A stretch of DNA of 64,000 nucleotides. Origin: Arsenophonus endosymbiont of Aleurodicus dispersus. Its GTDB lineage: Bacteria > Pseudomonadota > Gammaproteobacteria > Enterobacterales > Enterobacteriaceae. Positions 56,785-64,000 of the stretch are shown piece by piece; position 1 is the stretch's first letter; each line of letters begins with the position of its first letter. Position numbers and translations under genes: made by a program. The stretch lies in the NCBI RefSeq assembly GCF_900343015.1, contig NZ_LR025108.1:124001-188000 (forward strand), in the 5' to 3' direction. The notes under the pieces are model-generated. The model was not told the origin of the DNA. It saw only the letters and a program-made list of their open reading frames with translations, and did no database searches.

Positions 56785-58062
56785 TTATTTTATCTGTAAA
56801 TTATCAGATTTTTCTTTCGGTGTACCTCGGCAACCTTCACCATAGTGCTCACCTTCCCAGCGACCAACCAATGCAGATCCGACGGCATTAATCATGACAT
56901 TAGTTGCTGAACGTCCCATATCTAAGAACGGATCAATCCCCATTAATAAAATTAAGCCAGCTTCTGGAATATTAAATTGAGTCAGTGTCGCTGCAATAAC
57001 AACCAACGATGCTCGTGGTATACCAGCCATACCTTTAGATGTCAGCATCAAAATTAACAACAGAGTTATTTGTTCACCCAGACTTAAATGTATATTACAT
57101 GCTTGACCGATAAAAATAACTGCAAATGAGCAATAAGCCATGGAGCCAACAAGATTGAATGAATAACCAATTGGTAAAACAAAGCTAACAATCTTATTAG
57201 AGACACCAAACTGTTCCAGTTTTTCTAAAGTACCAGGAAAAGCTGATTCAGAGCTTGAAGTAGTAAAAGCGAGTAATGCAGGTTCCATGATATTTTTGAC
57301 TAAGCGTAAAATACATGGGCCAACGATTAATACAGATACCCAAATTAAAATCACCCAAAGTAACGCTAGAGTAAAGTAAAATTCGCCCATAAAAATACTA
57401 GTACTAATCAGTACACTTAATCCGTGTTCAGCGATGATGGCTGAGATAGCAGCAAAAACCGTAATAGGAGCAAAAAGCATAACGTAGCTTGTCAGCTTTA
57501 ACATTACGTAACCCAATGAATCTAGAATATTAATAATAGGTTCACCTTTTTTACCTATAGCAAATAAACTGCACCCCATAAAAATTGAAAAAATTACAAT
57601 CTGTAAAATATCATTACGCGACATAGCATCAATTATGCTAGTAGGTATAGCATGGGTAATAAAATTACGGAAAGAAAAAGCTATCGGTTCAATATTTGTA
57701 ACCGCTGAATTCGTATTTACTACGAAACTAATACCTTCTCCTGGGTTAAGAATATTAACAATAACTAGACCAACGATAATTGAAATGAAAGATGCTACAA
57801 TGAACAATAATAACGTTTTTGAGAAAACACGCCCTAACGTTTTGGCATCACCTATTTTAGCGATCCCGACTATCAAGGTCGAAATAATTAATGGTGCAAT
57901 AATCATCTTAATCAAACGCAAAAAAATATCTGTAATAATCGAAATATTTTTAGCATAGATCGTTGTTATTTCTGTATTAGCAAGTGCATTTAATGCAAAT
58001 CCAACTACTATCCCGGTGATTAGGCCTATAATCATACAAGTGGTTAAACTTTTAGATTTCAT
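56785..58062 (-). CDS. dicarboxylate/amino acid:cation symporter (DAACS family)
   Basis: Sodium- or proton-coupled uptake of glutamate, aspartate or C4-dicarboxylates, related to GltP and DctA. The 425 residues carry eight membrane helices and two re-entrant hairpins. Motifs: FLRLIKMIIAPLIISTLIVG in helix 2-3, the serine-rich hairpin TTSSSESAFPGTLEKLEQFG near 270, LPIGYSFNLVGS near 298, LTSKGMAGIPRASLVV near 337 and GIDPFLDMGRSATNVM near 373. The last keeps the substrate aspartate, arginine and asparagine. The normally invariant aspartate of the helix 7 N-x-D-G motif is valine (V305, codon at 57148-57150). It is closer to GltP than DctA by eye, but the substrate cannot be fixed. Unlinked to related genes. 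Confidence 0.88.
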   Translation of the reverse strand: MKSKSLTTCMIIGLITGIVVGFALNALANTEITTIYAKNISIITDIFLRLIKMIIAPLIISTLIVGIAKIGDAKTLGRVFSKTLLLFIVASFISIIVGLVIVNILNPGEGISFVVNTNSAVTNIEPIAFSFRNFITHAIPTSIIDAMSRNDILQIVIFSIFMGCSLFAIGKKGEPIINILDSLGYVMLKLTSYVMLFAPITVFAAISAIIAEHGLSVLISTSIFMGEFYFTLALLWVILIWVSVLIVGPCILRLVKNIMEPALLAFTTSSSESAFPGTLEKLEQFGVSNKIVSFVLPIGYSFNLVGSMAYCSFAVIFIGQACNIHLSLGEQITLLLILMLTSKGMAGIPRASLVVIAATLTQFNIPEAGLILLMGIDPFLDMGRSATNVMINAVGSALVGRWEGEHYGEGCRGTPKEKSDNLQIK

Positions 58063-59983
58063 AATTATTCCGTTTTTGTCAGGTTGATATAGATCTGATA
58101 TTATTTAATAAGCACTAAATTAATAGTTTAGTATTATTACCTTTCCTTAATTTTATGAAAAATAATATGGTGAAAATGATAAATAATATTGATTTATTTT
58201 TATCTAAATTAATACAATGTTCTTATATAGTTAAGTTAATGTTTAGACTAATTAATTATTATTTAATTAAATGTGAAAGTTAATAAATTAACTTCATTAA
58301 TAATTAATAAGGTTAATCTTCTTTTAAAGAAATGCTATTCATATATAATACCATAACAGCATTAAAGTGAACAAACCATAGAATTTAATGAAAAATTAAA
58401 ATTTTGATTCTTAGTAGTATTAGTACTAAGAATTAACCAGTTAATAGGAATAAATAATAAAGACTATTTTTAGTTTATCATAGGGTTTTAGTGGTGGTTG
58501 TTTATTATAAGGATTAACAATATAACTGGGAGAAGGATAAAAATTATTGTTAATGACTCCTTTACTTATATCTAATATATAATAATTATGCCAGACTAAA
58601 TTTAACCAAATATGGATCAAGTGCCTAATACAAACTGGCGCTCATCAATAGAGCGAAATAGTAATGCTTCATTACACCCTAGGATTAGTATTGGGCGATT
58701 CAAAAAATTATTCACCATGATCAGCAAAATAGACTAACCACCAGGTTTGTTAGATGCCACAAAATCTAGTGTTGCCACTAACCTTATCGTTGCAGTGTTG
58801 TGCACCATCACAGTAGTTATAATCGTCTTAGTAACTTTTATAGTAAATTTATTTTCTGCTGAATTTTTTAATACTTCATTTAATGATGCTAATAACTATG
58901 TGTTTTGAGCTATATCGTTGTTCAGGTAATATTATTTATTAAAATAAAACAAACCAGCGCATCATTATTAGCAATAAGTTAAAATTGTTAACATGGTCAA
59001 CCGATTATCGATGACAGTGCATACACTGGTTTATCAGCAAGATATGAAAAAATATGATTATGATGTATACATTAGTATATTTACTTGCTTATACCAATCC
59101 CAACGATATTTTAAGTTTTAAATACTCAGGTATTAGCTAGTAACAATGATAGAGACCAATGTAGTCAATTCGATAACTACCTTAATTAACTATCGAAAAA
59201 TAATTATATTTACCGGTATTACTGGGTTTTAAATTGATACTTATTTCAGAGCTATCATTAAGAATATATGCCTTATAAGTTCATTTGATCTAAAAACATG
59301 AAAATAATTGTTTAACAACCACTGACCGTTTTATTCCCATTGATGCTAAAAACATAACAGAAGATGGCGCTTGATATTATCGTCACTAATATCGCATTAT
59401 AAAAATGTGGTGATATTAGCTCAAAATAGCCGATTTATTTTTATTATATGATTACTTTTAAAATATTAACTATTAGATGGCAGTAGTAAAATAAATTCAT
59501 AAAAATATTATGATCATTTGCAATGATGGTACTATTACAAAATACAATAGGGTAAATATGTTTCGCAAAACAGCGACCACAAAATATAATAATAAAACTA
59601 AAATAATTTTAAATACATTTTAGATTCTAAAATCAAACAAATCATTGATCGCTGATACCAGGAGCATGTACTATTTATAGTCCGGTTAATTTATTAATTA
59701 AATAATAATTAATATACACCATATAATATATGGTATTGTAATAAATTACCATAAAGCTACTACTACAATAGTCTTACCTAACTTGTTAATACAAAAAAAT
59801 AAATTATAAAATAGAGGCAATTATTAAGTATTCTATTTAATAGAACTAATAAAAAATTTTTTAAAAAAAACGATAAATAATAAATAGTTAATTATCTATC
59901 ATACAAAAATAAAATGTGTAAAATATTTAGGCTTTTTTTTCTAATTTACCAAAAACCATCTTGTTTATTTTAAAAGGTGCATA
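58063..59983. other. 1.9 kb gap with an unassigned coding remnant
   Basis: Mostly eroded AT-rich DNA. On the plus strand 58611-58908 stays in one frame with a single stop. It reads MDQVPNTNWRSSIERNSNAS, then HPRISIGRFKKLF, then a hydrophobic helix ATNLIVAVLCTITVVIIVLV and NLFSAEFFNTSFND. This looks like the N-terminus of a former membrane-anchored protein that I cannot name. Nothing else was recognised up to the MATE gene. Confidence 0.45.
58611..58908 (+). pseudogene. unidentified membrane-protein remnant
   Basis: A single frame of about 98 codons with one internal stop after SKID. It has a basic, soluble N-terminal 60 residues and then one long hydrophobic segment of about 30 residues, ending in a stop. 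No start-side ribosome site is seen. The topology suggests an anchored cytoplasmic-tail protein. I do not recognise the family. Confidence 0.4.
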
Positions 59984-61324
59984 ATGCATTCATCTGATGT
60001 TACCAAGCGTTCACTCTACTCGCTAAGTTGGCCAATTTTTATTGATATTTTATTACATTTTGCGACATTACTTATCAATACTTATATGGTTAGCCACGTC
60101 TCTACTTCTTATCTAGCTGTAATGGGAGTAGGCAACCAAGTTTTTGATCTTTTTATCACCATATTTAACTTTATCAGCGTAGGATGCAGTGTTGTTATCG
60201 CCCAATATTTAGGGGCCAGTAAAAAAGAAAAGGTTACTCAAGCCATTCATATCTCTATTGCTTTTAATTTCTTATTAGGCTTTATCAGTACTGCCATTAT
60301 TCTACTATTTGGCTATAAGATACTTGGTATCATGAATACACCAGCACATTTGCTTGATTATGGATATGCTTACTTACATATTCTTGGTTTATGTTTAATA
60401 CCAGAAGCAATTTCAATCATACTAGCTGCTTGCTTACGTGTTTATGGCAAATCACAACGGGCGATGTGGGTAACATTTATTGCCAACCTAATCACTATAT
60501 TAGGGAATATGATCGTTTTATATGGGTTTTTTGGCTTACCACAATACGGCTTAACTGGCGTTGCTTGGTCTACAGCTATCGGTCGTATAGTAGCTATTAT
60601 ATTACTTTTCTTCTTACTATTTAGTAGCCTGCAGATAAAATTTGTTCCCACTTTACTGTTCCACTGGTCAAAAAGTATGTTGAATAAAATATCACATATA
60701 GGACTCCCTTCTGCAGGCGAAAATTTAGTCTGGATTTTACACTATATGGTAGCTTCTGCTTTCATAGGTTTAATGGGAGAAACTTCTCTTGCTGCTCAAA
60801 CCCTTTATTTCCAACTTTCACTATTTATTATGCTATTTGGTATTTCCATTAGTATTGGTAATGAAATCATGGTTGGTCATTTAGTCGGCGCAAAAAGATT
60901 TAAAGATGCATACCAACGAGGGTTTAAAAGTCTAAAATGGGGATTTTTTATTACAATTAGTATTGTATTTTTCTTCTGGTTATTTCGTATGCCTCTATTG
61001 GAGGCAATTACTGAAGATCAAAATATAATAAAATTATTACTTCCTCTTTTCTTCCTCTCTGTTTTTCTCGAGCCTGGCCGAACAATAAATATTGTCATGG
61101 TAAATGCCTTACGTGCTGCGGGTGATGCTCGCTTTCCATTCTGCACCGCGCTGATTTCCATGTGGGGTATTGCGATCCCAATTAGCTATTTTTTAGGGTT
61201 AAAAATGGAAATGGGACTATTAGGAATTTGGCTTGGATTTCTATGTGATGAATGGCTACGAGGTTTAACCAATGCCTGGCGTTGGCGTTCTAAGCGTTGG
61301 CAAACCAAGCAGATCGATATCTAA
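59984..61324 (+). CDS. MATE-family multidrug/metabolite efflux transporter (YeeO-like)
   Basis: Twelve-helix inner-membrane exporter of 446 residues. MATE hallmarks: LSWPIFIDILLHFATLLINT in helix 1, AVMGVGNQVFDLFITIF near 44, and VGCSVVIAQYLGASKKEKV near 66. In the second half come GLPSAGENLVWILHYM near 242 and SIGNEIMVGHLVGAKRFKDAY near 292. VNALRAAGDARFPF near 378 follows. LRVYGKSQRAMWVT and the GENL segment resemble the YeeO branch, which in E. coli exports flavins and dipeptides. The ATG has AAAGGTG upstream. Keeping a MATE gene along with bcr suggests export matters to this cell. Confidence 0.88.
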   Translation: MHSSDVTKRSLYSLSWPIFIDILLHFATLLINTYMVSHVSTSYLAVMGVGNQVFDLFITIFNFISVGCSVVIAQYLGASKKEKVTQAIHISIAFNFLLGFISTAIILLFGYKILGIMNTPAHLLDYGYAYLHILGLCLIPEAISIILAACLRVYGKSQRAMWVTFIANLITILGNMIVLYGFFGLPQYGLTGVAWSTAIGRIVAIILLFFLLFSSLQIKFVPTLLFHWSKSMLNKISHIGLPSAGENLVWILHYMVASAFIGLMGETSLAAQTLYFQLSLFIMLFGISISIGNEIMVGHLVGAKRFKDAYQRGFKSLKWGFFITISIVFFFWLFRMPLLEAITEDQNIIKLLLPLFFLSVFLEPGRTINIVMVNALRAAGDARFPFCTALISMWGIAIPISYFLGLKMEMGLLGIWLGFLCDEWLRGLTNAWRWRSKRWQTKQIDI

Positions 61325-61399
61325 TATAATTGCGATATTTAATGCTGAGATTTCTTTATCACATAAAATATTATCAGCATAGTAACCACCTTTACATCA

Positions 61400-61916
61400 A
61401 AATAAACAGCGCTCCTGCCTGCGAGAAGGGCGTAATAATAAACTCATCAAGCTGGTTATGAAATATAATGCTGAATGACCTTTAGCTGAGCATTATCTAC
61501 CTGTGCCTTGCGTATCAGGCATTAATCCGGTTTCTTACAACGTTTGCAGTATATCGTCCATACCTTTTAGATAGATAAAGGGAAATCGTGCCGTTACGCA
61601 GCTAGTGTTTTATATTCTGTTAAATAGCCTAGCAAATCAACATCTGATATAATAGTTATATATTCGGGTAAATTACTAAGGGTTAATTTAGGTGCGGCGT
61701 TACTAGCCTAAGTTGTATTGTCAGTCAGCGACTAATTTATGTATGAATGCGATAATGAATTTGTTGCTATAAACAAGGGTTATATTGAAAAGGTAACTAA
61801 TTCATGATAACCACTATGATGTGATTAGGTTTTTCTTTCTTTTCACAACCACCACTAAAAACTAATAGACTTAATAGTGTTGCTACAGCTGTGATAGGGT
61901 TTATTTTGATAGACAT
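61400..61916 (-). pseudogene. metQ: remnant of metQ (methionine-binding lipoprotein)
   Basis: From the ATG at 61916 the minus strand gives an open signal peptide, MSIKINPITAVATLLSLLVF then SGGCEKKEKPNHIIVVIM, followed by a stop. It parallels MetQ (MAFKFKTFAAVGAL...LVGCGQDEKDPNHIKVGVI), including the lipobox cysteine. Downstream only scraps such as LPEYITIISDVDLLGYL and NAQLKVIQHYIS remain. The metI remnant lies directly upstream, as in the metNIQ operon. Confidence 0.88.
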
Positions 61917-61969
61917 AGTTACCTATTTAACACTGACTAAATCTAAACATTAGTATTTTAAAATCAATA

Positions 61970-62420
61970 ATTTCATTTATATTTTTGTCATTCAGTAATT
62001 GCAAATAACCTTAGTATCAAAAATTTTAATAATCAGTAAAGCAATAACAGTGTTCATAACAGTATGGTTATAGGATAGGCATAGCCGTCTCACCAAATCC
62101 ACCAGAACTATGCCCTCCCATTATAGAGGAATCCACTAACATAATTAAAGTAATGATCGCTACATTAACTAAACCTTGCAAAATTTCTGTAATAAAAATT
62201 TATCAATCATTTATAGTGGAGATGAGCAACTTATATTCAGCCATTGGAGATTTATAATAGAGTATTTTAAACCATATGGACAATAAAAGATGCTGTACCA
62301 ATAGCTAAAAATTGAACACCGATAGATATGCTGACAATCGATTTAGTTAATGGAATAATCCAAACCAATAAAATAATAAATTGAATAGAACCACATTAGC
62401 AAATACAGACTATGTTTTTC
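61970..62420 (-). pseudogene. metI: remnant of metI (methionine ABC transporter permease)
   Basis: Minus-strand pieces read LLVWIIPLTKSIVSISIGVQ and FLAIGTASFIVHMV (LLVWMIPFTRVIVGTSIGLQAAIVPLTVGAAPFIARMV in MetI). Later pieces, in other frames, include NHTVMNTVIALLII (NATVMNTVLVLLVI). Stops break the gene. No ATPase gene metN was seen between this and pssA, so the whole D-methionine/L-methionine importer is dead here. Confidence 0.88.
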
Positions 62421-62499
62421 AAACATAGCCTATGCTAAAAAGCGTAATAAAAATAAGATAAGTTTTATCATCAGTTAGATTCATAATTTTTTGCCACCA

Positions 62500-62518
62500 A
62501 AAGTGGCTGTTTCTTCTT
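62500..62518. terminator. small hairpin between metI remnant and pssA 3' end
   Basis: GCCAC CAAAA GTGGC, five pairs. The T-rich side (TGTTTCTTCTT) follows on the plus strand, while pssA reads the other way, so it does not fit as the pssA terminator in the ordinary sense. It is a weak candidate only. Confidence 0.3.
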
Positions 62519-62544
62519 GTAAGATTATATTTAGTTCATAACTA

Positions 62545-63900
62545 TTATACTATGCGGCTTATTAACCTATCTAATCTGATCCTACGTAAATGGCTAATAA
62601 GTTTTTTAACTTTTACAGGATAGCGCTGAATATTTTCAAGCTCTTGATAATGATTAACAAGATGTGTATTAGTTGTTATACATCTTAATTCTTTATTTTT
62701 TTGCTTTAGCAGAACTTTTTGTGGATCATGAATTAGTATTGCATTTTCTAAATCCAATCCCCATGCACGAGAATTTAGATTATTGCCGGTTATTAATTGC
62801 CATTTATTATCTATCCAAATTCCTTTCAAATGATAACTATTTTCTCCATCTTTCCATAATCTGATAGTTAATTGATGGTTATCTACATAGTGTTGTAACA
62901 GGAATATAAATCTACATAGGTTAATTTCATATAAATAAGGTAATGCACTGATAACCTTGAAAGGTTCTTCTGGTGGAAGATAAAAGTCATTAGCCGTCTT
63001 ATCGCCAATGATAATTTCTATTTGTTTGCCGTCACACAATAATTTCCTAATTATACGTGTTAAAATAGTGGGAAAATTAAAATAAGGTGTACAGATAGTC
63101 ATTTTATTTTCTGTACTATTCATTAAATAAGTAATAGCTTTATTTAATTCATTTTTTTTACCTAACCCGATTAATGGAGTTACTGCTAACTCTTGATTTG
63201 TAGCCTTATTTGTCAACTCATAGTGACAACTTTTTAAGCTATGGCGAAATTGTTTAATTAAACTTTTAATTTGAGTATTGTGGGGGCGAGATTCTTTATC
63301 TAAACGCTGAATGGCGGGGGAAGATAGCAACCTTTGGTCAATAAACCTTTTCATAGTAATAGCTAATTGTGCGTTATCTAATATATGATAACGATCATAA
63401 CGATAACGTTGGTGTTGCTGTAGATAGACATCATTAATACTAGCACCGCTATAAATAACGGTATCATCGAAGATTAAACTTTTTAGATGTAAAACACCTA
63501 ATGCTTCACGTGTATTAATTGGGATACCAAAAATAGCAATACTTAATCCTGGGTGTGTCATTGCCATTTGACAATACCAATCGGCATTAGTTGAACTGGC
63601 CACTTCACCAAGTCGACCACGTTGAGCACGATGCCAGTCAACCATTATTTTGATATCTAAATATGGTCGTGCTATTTTTGCTTTATAAAGAGCATTTAGT
63701 ATATCTCGTCCTGCATCATCATGTTCAAAATAAAGTGCAGTAATATAAATATACCGTTGAGCGTTGGCAATTTTTTCTAACAAGGCTTTTCTAAAACTTG
63801 CTGTTTGGTAAAGTATGACAACTCCATCTGGAGACTGAGGTAATTTTGCTAATTGCTCAAGATATTGTTGATTCTTTGCTTTTTTTAATTTGGACAACAT
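62545..63900 (-). CDS. pssA: CDP-diacylglycerol-serine O-phosphatidyltransferase
   Basis: Makes phosphatidylserine, the precursor of phosphatidylethanolamine, from CDP-diacylglycerol and serine. It is the peripheral phospholipase-D-superfamily form of gammaproteobacteria. The start chosen is the ATG at 63900 (MLSKLKKAKNQQ), aligning with E. coli; a GTG lies one codon earlier. The product is 451 residues, equal to E. coli. Two HKD motifs: HLKSLIFDDTVIYSG near 138 and YHLKGIWIDNKWQLITGNNLN near 356. VDWHRAQRGRLGE and FGIPINTREALG lie in the first half. The C-terminus is rich in arginine (KVKKLISHLRRIRLDRLISRI). It uses the product of cdsA. Confidence 0.97.
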   Translation of the reverse strand: MLSKLKKAKNQQYLEQLAKLPQSPDGVVILYQTASFRKALLEKIANAQRYIYITALYFEHDDAGRDILNALYKAKIARPYLDIKIMVDWHRAQRGRLGEVASSTNADWYCQMAMTHPGLSIAIFGIPINTREALGVLHLKSLIFDDTVIYSGASINDVYLQQHQRYRYDRYHILDNAQLAITMKRFIDQRLLSSPAIQRLDKESRPHNTQIKSLIKQFRHSLKSCHYELTNKATNQELAVTPLIGLGKKNELNKAITYLMNSTENKMTICTPYFNFPTILTRIIRKLLCDGKQIEIIIGDKTANDFYLPPEEPFKVISALPYLYEINLCRFIFLLQHYVDNHQLTIRLWKDGENSYHLKGIWIDNKWQLITGNNLNSRAWGLDLENAILIHDPQKVLLKQKNKELRCITTNTHLVNHYQELENIQRYPVKVKKLISHLRRIRLDRLISRIV

Positions 63901-64000
63901 CACAGTGTAAACTTTTTTCCTTTTATTAAAGAAGTAGATTATCTCTACTAGGTTTCTTGAAAAAAAGTAATTAATGATACCATCAGTTTATTTTTTTGTA
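63901..64000. other. pssA upstream region at window edge
   Basis: AAAAGGAAAA on the minus strand about 20 bases before the pssA ATG may be its ribosome site. The rest is AT-rich with no assignable feature. Confidence 0.35.

Overview
This window is a stretch of chromosome from a host-restricted gammaproteobacterium of the Enterobacterales that is losing genes. Every protein I can place is closest to its E. coli family member in length and motifs, and gene order follows the E. coli map in blocks. The DNA is strongly AT-rich, about 33 intact genes are separated by long non-coding stretches, and many gaps hold the dead remains of exactly the gene E. coli carries there. This is the pattern of an insect endosymbiont midway through genome reduction (Arsenophonus- or Sodalis-like lifestyles fit). 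I cannot fix the genus from sequence reading alone. I see no phage, integron, CRISPR array, insertion sequence or toxin-antitoxin pair.

Layout. 0.4-6.3 kb: yegH, gnd, a broken partial copy of gnd, trmO remnant, proS. 6.8-24.3 kb: the E. coli 4-minute block in reverse order: tilS, accA, dnaE, rnhB remnant, lpxB remnant, lpxA remnant, fabZ, lpxD remnant, skp remnant, bamA remnant, rseP remnant, cdsA, uppS, dxr remnant, frr, pyrH, tsf, rpsB, then map on the other strand. 24.8-29.0 kb: a small heat-shock protein gene with a sigma-32 type promoter, priA, rpmE, then a decayed duplication of pieces of this same neighbourhood, including 90 bases identical to priA. 29.4-33.9 kb: leuS, lptE remnant, holA, rplY. 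35.1-40.9 kb: rsuA remnant, bcr, nagE remnant, glnS, fldA. 43.3-46.3 kb: pyrG, eno. 47.1-50.7 kb: mltD remnant, gloB, yafS, rnhA, dnaQ, tRNA-Asp. 51.0-56.0 kb: tktA, epd remnant, pgk, fbaA. 56.8-63.9 kb: a DAACS symporter, a MATE transporter, metQ and metI remnants, pssA.

Taken together, the cell keeps replication (dnaE, holA, dnaQ, priA), translation (four synthetase/tRNA-modification genes, ribosomal proteins, tsf, frr, map), glycolysis and the pentose-phosphate pathway (gnd, tktA, pgk, fbaA, eno), fatty-acid and phospholipid synthesis (accA, fabZ, cdsA, pssA) and CTP/UMP supply (pyrG, pyrH). It has lost, within this one window, three early lipid A genes (lpxA, lpxB, lpxD) and five envelope genes (bamA, skp, lptE, rseP, mltD). 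It has also lost the MEP-pathway gene dxr, vitamin B6 gene epd, methionine uptake (metI, metQ), a sugar PTS permease and several RNA-modification genes. The main observations for follow-up are the concerted loss of outer-membrane biogenesis, the clean removal of the BamA barrel, the local partial duplications of gnd and priA, and a few well-preserved hairpins in otherwise eroding DNA. I found no convincing new multi-gene system.
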